From positions 1 through 64,000 of the forward strand of contig NZ_SNYQ01000007.1 of assembly GCF_004363295.1 (NCBI RefSeq): a DNA stretch of 64,000 bases, in the 5' to 3' direction. The notes beneath the pieces were generated by a model. It searched no databases. It was not told the origin of the DNA and saw only the letters and a program-made list of their open reading frames with translations. Below are positions 28,996-38,347 of the stretch, one piece after another. A program made the position numbers and the translations under genes. This stretch comes from Mesocricetibacter intestinalis. GTDB taxonomy: Bacteria > Pseudomonadota > Gammaproteobacteria > Enterobacterales > Pasteurellaceae. Within the stretch, counting starts at the first letter, position 1. Each line of letters begins with the position of its first letter.

Positions 28996-30642
28996 ATGTC
29001 AGAATCTTTTGCTCAACTATTTGAAGAATCATTAAAAGAACTTGAAACCCGTCAAGGTTCAATCGTTAGCGGTACTGTTGTTGCCATTCAAAAAGGCTTT
29101 GTGCTGGTTGACGCCGGTTTAAAATCCGAATCCGCGATTCCGGTCGAAGAGTTTTTAAACGCACAGGGCGAGCTGGAAGTTCAGGTCGGTGATGTTGTGA
29201 ACGTAGCTTTAGATGCGGTGGAAGACGGTTTCGGCGAAACCAAACTTTCCCGTGAAAAAGCGGTTCGTCATGAATCTTGGATCGAACTGGAAAAAGCTTA
29301 TGAAGAACAGGCGACCGTTATCGGTTTAATCAACGGTAAAGTAAAAGGTGGTTTTACAGTTGAGTTAAACGGTGTACGCGCTTTCTTACCGGGTTCACTG
29401 GTAGATACTCGTCCGGTTCGCGATACTCTGCACTTAGAAGGTAAAGAGTTAGAATTCAAGGTGATTAAATTAGACCAGAAACGCAATAACGTTGTGGTTT
29501 CCCGTCGTGCGGTTATCGAATCCGAAAACAGCCAGGAACGTGAACAGATCCTTGAAAATCTACAGGAAGGTGCAGAAGTTAAAGGTATCGTTAAAAACTT
29601 AACGGACTACGGTGCTTTCGTTGATTTGGGCGGTGTTGACGGCTTATTGCACATCACGGATATGGCTTGGAAACGTGTTAAACATCCGAGCGAAATCGTG
29701 AATGTGGGCGACGAAATCACAGTTAAAGTACTGAAATTCGACAAAGATCGTACCCGCGTATCCTTAGGTCTGAAACAGTTAGGTCAGGATCCTTGGGTCG
29801 CTATCGCCGAAAATCATCCGGTGGGCAGCAAATTAAGCGGTAAAGTAACCAACCTGACCGACTACGGCTGCTTCGTTGAAATCCTTGACGGCGTTGAAGG
29901 CTTGGTACATGTTTCCGAAATGGATTGGACCAATAAAAACATTCATCCGTCTAAAGTGGTTAGCTTGGGCGATGTGGTTGAAGTCATGGTATTGGAAATC
30001 GATGAAGAACGTCGTCGTATTTCTTTAGGTTTAAAACAATGCAAACCTAATCCGTGGTTACAGTTCGCCGAAACTCATAACAAAGGCGACAAAGTTGAAG
30101 GTAAAATTAAATCCATTACCGATTTCGGTATCTTTATCGGCCTTGAAGGCGGTATTGACGGTTTAGTTCACTTATCTGACATTTCTTGGAACATTCCGGG
30201 CGAAGAAGCCGTACGTAACTACAAAAAAGGCGATGAAGTGGCTGCTGTAGTTTTACAGGTGGATTCTGCGAAAGAGCGTATTTCTTTAGGTATCAAACAG
30301 CTTGAAGAAGATCCGTTCAACAATTTCGTCGCTCTGAACAAAAAAGGTGCGATTGTAACTGCTAAAGTTATCGAAGCCGATGCTAAAGGCACTAAAGTTG
30401 AATTAGACGGCGGCGTTGAAGGCTATATCCGTGCTGCGGATTTAACTGAAGAAGTTAATGCCGGCGATGCGGTTGAAGCCAAATATACCGGTGTTGATCG
30501 TAAAGCCCGTATCGTACATCTGTCCGTACGCGCTAAAGATCAGGCTGAAGAAGCCGCAGCGGTTGCCAATGTGAATAAGCAGGAAGATGTTGCTATTCCT
30601 AGTGCGATGGCGGAAGCTTTCAAAGCGGCAAAAGGCGAATAA
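28996..30642 (+). CDS. rpsA: 30S ribosomal protein S1
   Basis: Binds mRNA 5' regions and brings them to the 30S subunit. It is 548 aa with six S1 (OB-fold) repeats; repeats 3-6 show the regular [17 protein letters not shown] / [17 protein letters not shown] / [17 protein letters not shown] pattern. Codon use is visibly that of a highly expressed gene (many GTT, GAA, AAA, GGT codons). The 100-nt AT-rich leader after cmk probably holds its own promoter and the S1 autoregulatory region. A strong terminator follows. Confidence 0.98.
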   Translation: MSESFAQLFEESLKELETRQGSIVSGTVVAIQKGFVLVDAGLKSESAIPVEEFLNAQGELEVQVGDVVNVALDAVEDGFGETKLSREKAVRHESWIELEKAYEEQATVIGLINGKVKGGFTVELNGVRAFLPGSLVDTRPVRDTLHLEGKELEFKVIKLDQKRNNVVVSRRAVIESENSQEREQILENLQEGAEVKGIVKNLTDYGAFVDLGGVDGLLHITDMAWKRVKHPSEIVNVGDEITVKVLKFDKDRTRVSLGLKQLGQDPWVAIAENHPVGSKLSGKVTNLTDYGCFVEILDGVEGLVHVSEMDWTNKNIHPSKVVSLGDVVEVMVLEIDEERRRISLGLKQCKPNPWLQFAETHNKGDKVEGKIKSITDFGIFIGLEGGIDGLVHLSDISWNIPGEEAVRNYKKGDEVAAVVLQVDSAKERISLGIKQLEEDPFNNFVALNKKGAIVTAKVIEADAKGTKVELDGGVEGYIRAADLTEEVNAGDAVEAKYTGVDRKARIVHLSVRAKDQAEEAAAVANVNKQEDVAIPSAMAEAFKAAKGE

Positions 30643-30670
30643 TCACTTAATATTTGTCGAAGTATAACAA

Positions 30671-30700
30671 CCGGCGTGTTTCAATACACGCCGGATTTTT
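30671..30700 (+). terminator. rpsA terminator
   Basis: A 9-bp GC-rich stem CCGGCGTGT / ACACGCCGG with a 6-nt loop and a T5 tail, 29 nt after the rpsA stop. Confidence 0.85.
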
Positions 30701-30707
30701 GTATAAT
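30679..30707 (+). promoter_or_regulatory. Probable ihfB promoter
   Basis: A perfect -10 hexamer TATAAT at 30702-30707 with a weak -35 (TTTCAA) 17 bp upstream, inside the rpsA terminator. Transcription would start near 30714. Confidence 0.45.
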
Positions 30708-30727
30708 GCCTAGGCGGCGCTTAAGCG

Positions 30728-30770
30728 AAACAACCTAATTATTCTCGCTGGTCGAATCATTAGGTTGTTT
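30728..30770 (+). promoter_or_regulatory. Stem-loop in the ihfB leader
   Basis: A perfect 12-bp inverted repeat (30728-30739 with 30759-30770) with a 19-nt loop, ending 22 nt before the ihfB start and just ahead of its ribosome site. It could be a leader structure, an operator or a weak attenuator; only the pairing is seen. Confidence 0.5.
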
Positions 30771-30792
30771 TACTGAAACAAAGGATATCATC

Positions 30793-31074
30793 ATGACTAA
30801 ATCAGAGCTTATTGAAGCATTAGTACAGAAAAATCATTCGATTTCTGTAAAAAATGTTGAAAATTCGGTAAAAGAATTATTAGAGCATATGTCCGTTTCG
30901 CTGGAAAACGGCAACCGTATTGAGATTCGCGGCTTCGGCAGCTTCTCCTTGCACTTTCGCCAACCGCGTATCGGCCGTAATCCGAAAACCGGCGAGCAGG
31001 TTAAGTTGGAAGCGAAATGCGTCCCTCACTTTAAAGCGGGTAAAGAGTTGAGAGAACGTGTGGATTTCGCCTGA
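30793..31074 (+). CDS. ihfB: Integration host factor beta subunit
   Basis: Nucleoid DNA-bending protein that works as a heterodimer with IhfA. It is 93 aa. The HU/IHF family signature [22 protein letters not shown] is complete, including the intercalating proline in the beta arm (RNPKTG). An AAGGA ribosome site precedes the ATG. It sits in the conserved rpsA-ihfB-lapA order and ends in a terminator, so it is probably transcribed from its own promoter inside the rpsA terminator. Confidence 0.97.
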   Translation: MTKSELIEALVQKNHSISVKNVENSVKELLEHMSVSLENGNRIEIRGFGSFSLHFRQPRIGRNPKTGEQVKLEAKCVPHFKAGKELRERVDFA

Positions 31075-31090
31075 AATATGCCTTTGAGAT

Positions 31091-31122
31091 AAAAAAACGA
31101 CGCTTTAAGTGTCGTTTTTTTT
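31091..31122 (+). terminator. ihfB terminator
   Basis: A hairpin around ACGAC / GTCGT extended by A/T pairs, with a T8 tail, just after ihfB. Confidence 0.8.
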
Positions 31123-31207
31123 GTTTATTTTTGGCATAATGCGAGACGGACTCATGTATTTACACTAAGCGGAATTATCGGGATTATTCCGTCCGGAGAT
31201 GAATTTT

Positions 31208-31501
31208 ATGCTTAAATATATTTTTAGTTTTGTGGTTGTGGTGGCAATTATTTTAGTGGCGATTACCGTGGGTGCCAATAATGATCAACTGATTACCTTC
31301 AACTATATTCTTGCTCAAAGCGAACTGCAATTATCTTCCTTAGTAGCGATTCTGTTCGGTTTCGGCCTGATTTTGGGCTGGTTTATCAGCGCGTTTTTCT
31401 ATTTAAAACTGAAACTGAAAAATATCGCGCTGACCCGTCAGGTAAAACGTCAAACTCAGCAGATTAACGAATTAACGGTGAGCCGGGATAAGGCTGCCTA
31501 A
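31208..31501 (+). CDS. lapA: LPS assembly protein A, YciS family
   Basis: A 97-aa inner-membrane protein with two membrane helices (near residues 3-20 and 40-65) and a basic, coiled C-terminal tail (LKLKNIALTRQVKRQTQQI). It matches E. coli LapA (YciS), including the GANNDQLITFNYILAQ segment. With LapB it tunes LPS synthesis, through LpxC turnover. GGAG at 31195-31198 fits the ATG at 31208 (9-nt spacing) better than the ATG at 31199. It lies 2 nt before lapB. Confidence 0.92.
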   Translation: MLKYIFSFVVVVAIILVAITVGANNDQLITFNYILAQSELQLSSLVAILFGFGLILGWFISAFFYLKLKLKNIALTRQVKRQTQQINELTVSRDKAA

Positions 31502-31503
31502 GC

Positions 31504-32697
31504 ATGCTTGAATTACTCTTTTTGCTTTTACCTATTGCCGCCGCTTACGGTTGGTATATGGGATACCGCAGTGCAAAAAAAGATCAGGACGATATCAGCA
31601 ATAAACTTTCCCGCGATTATGTAACCGGGGTTAACTTTCTTTTATCCAATCAAACGGAAAAGGCGGTCGATTTATTCTTAGATATGCTGCAGAAGCAGGA
31701 ATCGGAAAATGAAATCGAAAGCCGTTCGCAATTTGAAGCGGAACTTACTTTGGGTAATTTGTTCCGCTCCCGCGGCGAGGTGGATCGGGCGCTGCGTATT
31801 CACCAGGCACTGGATAACAATCCGAATTATAGTTTTGAACAGAAACTACTGGCAAAGCAGCAGTTGGCCAAGGATTTTATGTCGGTTGGTTTTTTTGACC
31901 GAGCGGAAAATCTGTATATTATGATGGTGGACGAACCGGATTTTGCTGAAGGCGCACTACAGCAACTGGCGATTATCTACCAGAAAACCAAAGAATGGAA
32001 AAAAGCGGTTAATGTGGCGGAAAAGTTGGCAAAAATATCGCCGCAGCAGAATAATATCGCACTGGCTCAGTATTATTGCGAATATGCGGCCAGCCTTGGT
32101 GCCGAAAGTAAGGAAAATCCTCTGGAGATTTTGCAACGGGCCTTGGCGGTTTCGCCGAATTGCGTACGCGCTTCCATTATGTTGGGCGATTTATTGCTGA
32201 AACAGGAAGATTACCCGCGCGCAATCGGGGTATTGGAAAATGTATTGAAACAGAATCCTAGCTATGTGGGAGAAATTCTGCCCGCCCTTAAAGCCGCCTA
32301 TCAGAAGATGGCGCAGAATGATAATTTTGAATTGTTTTTAATCAGAGCCAGTCGGGAAAACCCAAATAGCAGCGTAGATCTGGCTCTGGCGGATTTAATT
32401 GCCGAAAAGGACGGGCGCAGCGCGGCTCAGACTCAGGTTTACCATCAGTTACAGTTAAATCCCAGCCTTTTTTTATTTCATCGTTTTATTCAGTACCAAA
32501 TTGAGGGGGCTGAAGAAGGTCGGGGTAAGGAAAGTTTAATTTTATTACATAAAATTGTGGGCGAGCGAATTAAGCAAAGTTTTGATTATCGTTGTACCAA
32601 TTGTGGTTATCAAAGCCATAAATTAATGTGGTGCTGCCCCTCTTGCCGTCAATGGGAAACCGTTAAACCAATTCGCGGATTGGATAACCAAGCGTAA
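31504..32697 (+). CDS. lapB: LPS assembly protein B (YciM)
   Basis: Inner-membrane-anchored adaptor that recruits FtsH to degrade LpxC and coordinates LPS synthesis. It is 397 aa. There is one N-terminal membrane helix ([18 protein letters not shown]), followed by TPR-type repeats through about residue 350 and a rubredoxin-like C-terminal module with two cysteine pairs (CTNCGYQ and CCPSC). Translational coupling to lapA is likely, with a 2-nt gap. Confidence 0.95.
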   Translation: MLELLFLLLPIAAAYGWYMGYRSAKKDQDDISNKLSRDYVTGVNFLLSNQTEKAVDLFLDMLQKQESENEIESRSQFEAELTLGNLFRSRGEVDRALRIHQALDNNPNYSFEQKLLAKQQLAKDFMSVGFFDRAENLYIMMVDEPDFAEGALQQLAIIYQKTKEWKKAVNVAEKLAKISPQQNNIALAQYYCEYAASLGAESKENPLEILQRALAVSPNCVRASIMLGDLLLKQEDYPRAIGVLENVLKQNPSYVGEILPALKAAYQKMAQNDNFELFLIRASRENPNSSVDLALADLIAEKDGRSAAQTQVYHQLQLNPSLFLFHRFIQYQIEGAEEGRGKESLILLHKIVGERIKQSFDYRCTNCGYQSHKLMWCCPSCRQWETVKPIRGLDNQA

Positions 32698-32708
32698 GGA
32701 AATTAACT

Positions 32709-33413
32709 ATGGATAACAGAATTATTGTGGCATTAGACTACGAAACCGAGAAAGAAGCGCTAGGGCTGGTGGATCAAATTGATCCGAGCTTATGCCGTCT
32801 TAAAGTGGGAAAGGAAATGTTTACCACGCTGGGTACGAATTTTGTCAAACAGCTGCATGAACGGGGCTTTGAGGTATTTCTTGATCTCAAATTCCATGAT
32901 ATCCCGAACACCGTGGCAAGAGCGGTGCGCTCCGCTGCGGATTTGGGGGTGTGGATGGTGGATTTGCACGCCAGCGGCGGTTTACGCATGATGGAAGAAG
33001 CGAAAAAAATTCTGGAACCCTATGGTAAAGACGCACCTCTGCTTATTGGGGTAACCGTATTAACCAGTATGGAGGATTTGGATTTACTGCAAATCGGCAT
33101 TAATGCCTCTCCTTTGGAGCAGGTGATTCGCCTTGCTCATCTGACTCAGCGTGCCGGCTTGGACGGCGTCGTCTGCTCGCCGCAGGAAGTGGATATTTTA
33201 CGTTCTCATCTGGGTAAAGAGATTAAACTGGTTACACCGGGTATTCGTCCGGTGGGAAGTGAATTCGGCGATCAGCGTCGGGTAATGACGCCGGCGGCGG
33301 CAATCGAAGCCGGCTCTGATTATCTGGTGATCGGCAGACCTATTACACAGGCGGAAAACCCGGCGCAGGTATTACGCTCGATTAATGCCTCTATTGCAAA
33401 TTTGGGCGGCTGA
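32709..33413 (+). CDS. pyrF: Orotidine 5'-phosphate decarboxylase
   Basis: Last step of UMP synthesis. It is 234 aa. The signature [17 protein letters not shown] carries the catalytic Lys-Asp network, and the phosphate loop [15 protein letters not shown] is near the C-terminus. An AAGGAAATT ribosome site precedes the ATG, 11 nt after lapB. The stop TGA overlaps the yciH start by one base. Confidence 0.98.
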   Translation: MDNRIIVALDYETEKEALGLVDQIDPSLCRLKVGKEMFTTLGTNFVKQLHERGFEVFLDLKFHDIPNTVARAVRSAADLGVWMVDLHASGGLRMMEEAKKILEPYGKDAPLLIGVTVLTSMEDLDLLQIGINASPLEQVIRLAHLTQRAGLDGVVCSPQEVDILRSHLGKEIKLVTPGIRPVGSEFGDQRRVMTPAAAIEAGSDYLVIGRPITQAENPAQVLRSINASIANLGG

Positions 33414-33733
33414 TGAGCGAGGATAATTTAGTTTATTCCACCGAACTGGGCAGAATTAAGCCTGTTCCGGCAAAAGCGGAAAGAGCGAAGGGCGACGGAA
33501 TCGTAAGAATTCAGCGTCAGCTCAGCGGTCGTAGAGGTAATCCGGTTTGCATTATCAGCGGTCTGGATCTGGAAGAAAGCGAACTGAAGAAAATTGCCGC
33601 GGAGCTGAAAAAACGTTGCGCCTGCGGCGGTTCGTGCAAAAAGGGGAATATTGAAATCCAAGGCGATAAGAGAGATTTGCTGAAACAGCTACTGGAGCAA
33701 CGGGGATTTCAGGTGAAATTTTCAGGCGGTTAA
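33413..33733 (+). CDS. yciH: SUI1/eIF1-family translation factor YciH
   Basis: A 106-aa homologue of eukaryotic eIF1 (SUI1 fold), reported in E. coli to affect start-site fidelity and stress translation. The core RIQRQLSGRRGNPVCIISGLD and the glycine/cysteine-rich CACGGSCKKGNIEIQGD loop are diagnostic. Its ATG shares a base with the pyrF stop (TGATG), the same coupling as in E. coli. Confidence 0.95.
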   Translation: MSEDNLVYSTELGRIKPVPAKAERAKGDGIVRIQRQLSGRRGNPVCIISGLDLEESELKKIAAELKKRCACGGSCKKGNIEIQGDKRDLLKQLLEQRGFQVKFSGG

Positions 33734-33763
33734 TGGCCTTTACATATTCAAAAAATAAAAACT

Positions 33764-33794
33764 AAATATGCCGGATTATTCCGGCATATTTTTT
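33764..33794. terminator. Bidirectional terminator between yciH and the SirB-like gene
   Basis: A perfect 12-bp stem (33764-33775 with 33780-33791), TTAT loop, T run on the plus side and an A-rich left flank that supplies U's to the opposite strand. The flanking genes converge here. Confidence 0.85.
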
Positions 33795-33824
33795 GTGCCG
33801 GAATATCCGTTTTCCCCGCGCGGG

Positions 33825-34172
33825 TTAATGGTAGTAACCTAGAACGATGGCTGCGCTCAGTGCAATAACGGCGATAGCCAGGAAGGCCGGGTTCGCCTGC
33901 AACGCTTTTTTACTGAAAAATTTAGCCGCAAAGATAATATACAGAACAAGGCACAGGCATTTGGCCAGAATCCATAAAGGAAATCCTGCAATAAAGGACA
34001 GATACAGAATGATACCGCTGACCAACAGCAAAGTATCGCTTAAGTGCGGTAAAATTTTTAAGAGTTTTATTGCTCGCCAGTTGTGCCGGCTTAATTGCAT
34101 TAAACCGCGCACTAATAATAAGGCCAGACTTAAAAATGCACAGGCGACGTGCAGATAAACGACTTCAAACAT
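33825..34172 (-). CDS. SirB/YchQ-family membrane protein
   Basis: A 115-aa protein with four predicted membrane helices and little hydrophilic sequence. It fits the SirB (invasion gene expression up-regulator/YchQ) family: the motifs HVACAFLSLALLLVRG, RAIKLLKILPHLSDTLLLVSG and WILAKCLCLVLYI are typical. The molecular function is unknown in the family. It stands alone, convergent with yciH. Confidence 0.85.
   Translation of the reverse strand: MFEVVYLHVACAFLSLALLLVRGLMQLSRHNWRAIKLLKILPHLSDTLLLVSGIILYLSFIAGFPLWILAKCLCLVLYIIFAAKFFSKKALQANPAFLAIAVIALSAAIVLGYYH
34042..34050 (+). repeat. DNA uptake signal sequence
   Basis: Exact AAGTGCGGT within the SirB-like gene, on the strand opposite to it. 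Confidence 0.8.
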
Positions 34173-34208
34173 TTGAACACTCCTTAGTTAATTCGCCCGT
34201 AAAAGAGA

Positions 34209-34217
34209 AAGTGCGGT
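34209..34217 (+). repeat. DNA uptake signal sequence
   Basis: Exact AAGTGCGGT in the spacer between rnb and the SirB-like gene; nothing else was recognised there. Confidence 0.85.
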
Positions 34218-34293
34218 TTTTATTCGGCAGAGCAAGAGCCTACAAAAACTTGTTAAAAAATCACCGTACTTTACTGGTTATCCCCTTGGCGGT

Positions 34294-36273
34294 TTAAGGG
34301 GCAAGGCGCCCGATTAGGCTGCGGGTTTCTTCTTTTACTTCGGTGAGGCATACGCGCAGTTTATCACCGATTTTATACTTGCGTTCCCCTTTTATATAGA
34401 AGGCCAGTTCTTCTGAATTGGCTTCCATTTCCTCTTTTTTATCATGCAACGCAGAAGCCGGAATAAACAGGCTTGCACCGTTTTCCTTCAACTGGACGCG
34501 TAAACCGCCGCGACTGATATCCTGCACTTCCCCCTCAAAAATCGGCTGCTGTTCCGCCAAAGGGGCCAGGTAACGGCAATACAGCCAATCGGCGATATCC
34601 CGTTCGACCAGGCGGTTCTGGCGGCGGGCTTCTTGCAATCGGGCCAGAACTTCTTCCGAGGGTTGGGTATAGTCTTCAGCGCAAATAAAGGCTTTAATCA
34701 GACGGTGATTTACCATATCGGAATATTTGCGGATAGGTGAAGTCCAGGTGGCGTATTCTTCCAATCCTAAACCGAAATGAGGAGCGAGCTCCGCTTTAAA
34801 TTCGGCAAAGGTCAGAAAACGGCGCAGACGGGCTTCCAGATAATCGTTCTCCAGCCCTTCAATATCATGGCGCATACGACGATAGCCTTCCAGCGTAGCA
34901 AGGTTTTCAGCCGAATAACGTTGCGTCAATTCATCGAGATTTTCAGCATCGGCCAGGTTGTTGAGCAGGAATTGCTGAACATTTTTCAGGAACTTTTTAT
35001 CAAAGCCCGCATGGGTATTGAAAATACCGGTATGCAGATTCTGGTGTAAATAACGGGCGGCACAGATATTGGCGATAATCATACATTCTTCGACAATCTG
35101 ATTGGCGCTACGGCGGAATTCCGCTTTAATTTCCGTTACTTTACCATTGTCGGCCAATACGAAGCGATAATCCGGTTTTTCCTTAAATAATAAGGCCTGG
35201 GTACGGCGTAATTCGGTGCGGGCCAGGGCAAACTGGTGCAAGCGGCGGATTTGTTGAGCGCTTTCTTCCTGTTCCGGCTGCCAGGCTCCCGCTTTTTCCT
35301 CCAGATAGTCGGATACCCGATCATAGCTTAGTTTCGCCTTGGAACAGATATTCGCCATGATAAACTGCGGTTTGGCATTGATCGCACCGGTTAAATCCGT
35401 TTCTATGCGACACACCAACGCCGGGCGAGTTTGATGAGGTTTTAGGGAACAGAGATCATCGGACAGCTCGCGCGGCAGCATCGGAATATCAAAACCCGGC
35501 AAATAGTTGGTGAAGCAACGCTGTCTTGCATCTTTTTCAATTTGCGAGTCAAGAGCGATATAGGCGGTGGGATCCGCAATGGCCACCGTTAATTTCCAAC
35601 CCCTCTGCCGAGTTTCTTGCAAAAGGGGTTCGATATACAGGGCGTCGTCCATATCCTGCGTACTTTCGCTATCAATGGTAACGAAATGCAAGGCACTTAA
35701 ATCTTCACGCTTGTGCTGTTCCAGCAGTTTATAATGTTCGGCTCCCTCTACCGGATAACGGGACTGCTCATGGCGGGCAAGGGTTACCCACCAAGGAGCG
35801 AATTCATCATCGGCACGGCAAATAAATTCGTTGATTTGGGCATAGAAAAAACGATCGTCGCGTAAGGGATGAGTTTTCAATGTCGCCACCACCCAGTCGC
35901 CGGCACCGAGTTCTTGTTGTAGGTCCTTGGCTTGGCTGGCGCCGATAGGCTGATTAATATTCGGATGATCGACCAGCACCTGCAGTTTATTTTCTTTGCC
36001 GAAACGGACACGAGCGATAAAACGTGTCAGCATCGGTTCGAGCAAGGCTTCCGGTTCCGCCTGCTTTTTATCGCCGAGGGTTTCTATGGTGGCGCTGATT
36101 TTATCGCCGTGCATCAGTTTTTTCATCGCCGGCGGCGGAATAAAAAAGCTTTCTTTATCGGTTTCAAGAAAACCGAAAGCCTTGTCGGTGCTTTTTACAA
36201 TACCTTCCACGCGCGGTTTACTGGCATGAAGTTGTTGTTTTAGTTGAGAGAGCAGAGGATTGTTCTGAAACAT
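34294..36273 (-). CDS. rnb: Exoribonuclease II
   Basis: Processive 3'-5' exoribonuclease for unstructured mRNA. It is 659 aa (E. coli 644). Two N-terminal cold-shock domains are followed by the RNB catalytic domain, with the acidic cluster FVTIDSESTQDMDDALYI and the conserved EYATWTSPIRKYSDMVNHR, then a C-terminal S1 domain (EGEVQDISRGGLRVQL). Length and domain order favour RNase II over the larger RNase R. It lies about 95 nt after fabI on the same strand. Confidence 0.96.
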   Translation of the reverse strand: MFQNNPLLSQLKQQLHASKPRVEGIVKSTDKAFGFLETDKESFFIPPPAMKKLMHGDKISATIETLGDKKQAEPEALLEPMLTRFIARVRFGKENKLQVLVDHPNINQPIGASQAKDLQQELGAGDWVVATLKTHPLRDDRFFYAQINEFICRADDEFAPWWVTLARHEQSRYPVEGAEHYKLLEQHKREDLSALHFVTIDSESTQDMDDALYIEPLLQETRQRGWKLTVAIADPTAYIALDSQIEKDARQRCFTNYLPGFDIPMLPRELSDDLCSLKPHQTRPALVCRIETDLTGAINAKPQFIMANICSKAKLSYDRVSDYLEEKAGAWQPEQEESAQQIRRLHQFALARTELRRTQALLFKEKPDYRFVLADNGKVTEIKAEFRRSANQIVEECMIIANICAARYLHQNLHTGIFNTHAGFDKKFLKNVQQFLLNNLADAENLDELTQRYSAENLATLEGYRRMRHDIEGLENDYLEARLRRFLTFAEFKAELAPHFGLGLEEYATWTSPIRKYSDMVNHRLIKAFICAEDYTQPSEEVLARLQEARRQNRLVERDIADWLYCRYLAPLAEQQPIFEGEVQDISRGGLRVQLKENGASLFIPASALHDKKEEMEANSEELAFYIKGERKYKIGDKLRVCLTEVKEETRSLIGRLAP

Positions 36274-36330
36274 TTTGATTCGCTATAAAAATAAGGGTGA
36301 GCCGGAGAGCCCACCGCAGAAAAAGTATGT

Positions 36331-36354
36331 GGGCGGAACGGGTTTATTCCGCCC
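36331..36354 (-). terminator. Possible fabI terminator
   Basis: An 8-bp GC-rich stem GGGCGGAA / TTCCGCCC in the fabI-rnb spacer. On the minus strand a U-rich stretch appears only after 6 nt, so function is uncertain. Confidence 0.4.
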
Positions 36355-36367
36355 TGATGCGGGATAA

Positions 36368-37156
36368 TTATTCTTCGCCCAGTTCACCCATAGCGGTGAT
36401 GCTGAAACCTGCATCGACGTGCAGGATTTCTCCGGTAACGCCGGAAGCCAGATCGGAGCAGAGGAAGGCGGCGGAATTACCTACGTCCTCAATACTGACG
36501 GTACGGCGCAATGCAGCGGTTTTTTCGAAAGCGGCCAGCATTTTCTTAAAGTTTTTAATGCCGGAAGCTGCCAGAGTACGGATCGGCCCGGCGGAAATCG
36601 CATTAACACGGATACCTTCTTTACCCAGATCCGCCGCCATGACGCGCGTAGCAGCTTCAAGAGAAGCTTTCGCCAGACACATAACGTTGTAGTTAGGAAT
36701 CGCACGTTCTGCACCTAAATAAGACAGGGTCAGCAGCGCCGCATTCGGATTCAGCAACGGACGGGCCGCCTGCGCCATAGCCACAAAGCTGTAAGCGCTG
36801 ATATCATGGGCAATACGGTAGCCTTCGCGGGTTGCGGCGTTTACATAATCGCCGTCCAGTTGATCACCGGGCGCAAATGCGATGGCATGGACGAAACCGT
36901 CGAATTTATCCCAATGTTTATTTAATTCGGCAAAGCAATGACGGATACTTTCGTCGGTGGCTACGTCCAGAGGTAATACGATGGAGGAGTTGAATTCTTT
37001 GGCAAATTCTTCCACCCGCGGTTTTAATTTATCGTTTTGGTAAGTAAATGCAAGTTCGGCTCCTTCGCGCGCCATCGCCTGTGCGATACCGTAGGCAATG
37101 GAACGGTTACTGGCCAGGCCGGTAACTAAAATACGTTTTCCTGTTAAGAATGCCAT
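36368..37156 (-). CDS. fabI: Enoyl-ACP reductase (NADH)
   Basis: Last reduction of each fatty-acid elongation cycle. It is 262 aa. The SDR nucleotide motif [18 protein letters not shown] and the FabI active site, with Tyr and Lys in [15 protein letters not shown], are present, and [17 protein letters not shown] follows, the substrate-binding loop. The Gly preceding LAKASLEA in many FabI proteins is Cys here. An AAGGAAAAT ribosome site precedes the ATG. Confidence 0.97.
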   Translation of the reverse strand: MAFLTGKRILVTGLASNRSIAYGIAQAMAREGAELAFTYQNDKLKPRVEEFAKEFNSSIVLPLDVATDESIRHCFAELNKHWDKFDGFVHAIAFAPGDQLDGDYVNAATREGYRIAHDISAYSFVAMAQAARPLLNPNAALLTLSYLGAERAIPNYNVMCLAKASLEAATRVMAADLGKEGIRVNAISAGPIRTLAASGIKNFKKMLAAFEKTAALRRTVSIEDVGNSAAFLCSDLASGVTGEILHVDAGFSITAMGELGEE

Positions 37157-37266
37157 GTTATTTTCCTTTTGTTTATAAAAGCCTGCCGATTATACTCGTT
37201 TCGTACTTATTGAGCAATGAACCCCGGCTTTCCGGCCGCCAGGTCCGAGCCCTTTCCGATAAAAAC

Positions 37267-38022
37267 TTAAGCCGGGTTATCAATATCTTTAAAGCACACC
37301 GCTAATCCGTATTTCTGCGCCAGCCATTGACCTAAGGCCTCGATGCCATAGCGCTCGGTGGCATGATGGCCGGCGGCGAAGAAATGGATCCCCTGTTCGC
37401 GGGCACTGTGCACGGTCTGTTCGGAAACCTCACCGCTGATAAAGGCGTCCAGTCCTTTTGCGGCGGCCAGATCAATATAGCTTTGACCGCCACCGGTACA
37501 AAGCCCTACTCGGCGGATCAGAGCCGGCCCGCCCTCGCAGATGGCCAGCGGTTCGCGTTGCAGCACGCGGCCGATACGCGCGGCAAAATCCTCGGCACTG
37601 AGGGGCTGCGGCAGATGGCCGTAGACGGGAATACTGGGGGAAGCCTCCTCCAGCGGATGTAAATCTTCAATGCCGAGCAGAGCGGCAAGTCGGGCGTTAT
37701 TGCCTAATTCGGGATGAATATCCAAGGGCAAATGATAGGCATACATATTGATACCGGCATTCAATAGCGCTTTAATCCGTTTTCCCTTCATACCGCGGAT
37801 ACAGGGATTTTCATTTTTCCAGAAGTAGCCGTGGTGGACGATCAGCGCGTCGGCATTATGCGCTATGGCATAATCGATCAGAGCCTGGCTGGCGGTTACG
37901 CCGGTAACTATGCTGCGGATTTCGGCCCGACCCTCCACCTGCAAACCGTTCGGCGCATAATCGCCGATGGCGGCGCTGTTTAATTTTTGATTGATAATTT
38001 TTTCCAAATCGAAATTATTCAT
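37267..38022 (-). CDS. ybgI: NIF3-family metal-binding protein YbgI
   Basis: A 251-aa member of the NIF3/YbgI family, toroidal dinuclear-metal proteins reported as GTP cyclohydrolase-I-type 2 or radiation-resistance factors. The metal-site motifs VHHGYFWK and GHHATERYG are both present, with GEVSEQTVHSAREQG between them. The ATG at 38022 (MNNFDLEKIIN) aligns with E. coli YbgI; an in-frame ATG at 38034 is also possible. Its precise cellular role is unsettled. It is divergent from hypB. Confidence 0.93.
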   Translation of the reverse strand: MNNFDLEKIINQKLNSAAIGDYAPNGLQVEGRAEIRSIVTGVTASQALIDYAIAHNADALIVHHGYFWKNENPCIRGMKGKRIKALLNAGINMYAYHLPLDIHPELGNNARLAALLGIEDLHPLEEASPSIPVYGHLPQPLSAEDFAARIGRVLQREPLAICEGGPALIRRVGLCTGGGQSYIDLAAAKGLDAFISGEVSEQTVHSAREQGIHFFAAGHHATERYGIEALGQWLAQKYGLAVCFKDIDNPA

Positions 38023-38034
38023 AGGATAATCCAT

Positions 38035-38347
38035 ACTGAGTTCGGTAAAGATGCGGATAATAGTAAAGGATTCGGCTTAGAATAAGAAGCAAAAAATCCT
38101 TATAAGCAAGGAGGGGGCGATGCTAAAAGCTTGCCGCTCAAAATTATCCATTTTTTGAGCCACCGCGGGAGCAGCGACGGGTTTATATTCACCAGAAGCG
38201 GGTATGAGCCTAATTCTGACCGATATGCTTTACGCACAGCGGATTCTCTGCCTTTTCCTGTTTCGGCATTTTATGATCTCCATCAAAACCCGAAAAAAAA
38301 GTTGTGCTATGATTTTTGACGAATATTATTTTGTGGGGAACAATATT
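38035..38347 (+). other. Spacer upstream of hypB
   Basis: About 310 nt between divergent ybgI and hypB. It contains a strong ribosome-site-like AAGGAGGGGG followed by a 12-codon frame (38120-38158, reads MLKACRSKLSIF then stop) and a TATGAT element near 38306. I find no hypA (its MHE start motif) or hypC (MCLAVP motif), and no sigma-54 -24/-12 element. Confidence 0.5.

Noticed and set aside
38104-38200. Possible small structured RNA in the GC-rich part of the hypB leader
   Set aside because: No extended pairing or match to 4.5S, Moco or NiCo RNA patterns could be made out by eye.
38204-38347. N-terminal extension of hypB from an ATG at 38204
   Set aside because: The extra 48 residues have no family similarity, and HypB begins with the MCTTCGC metal motif at 38348.
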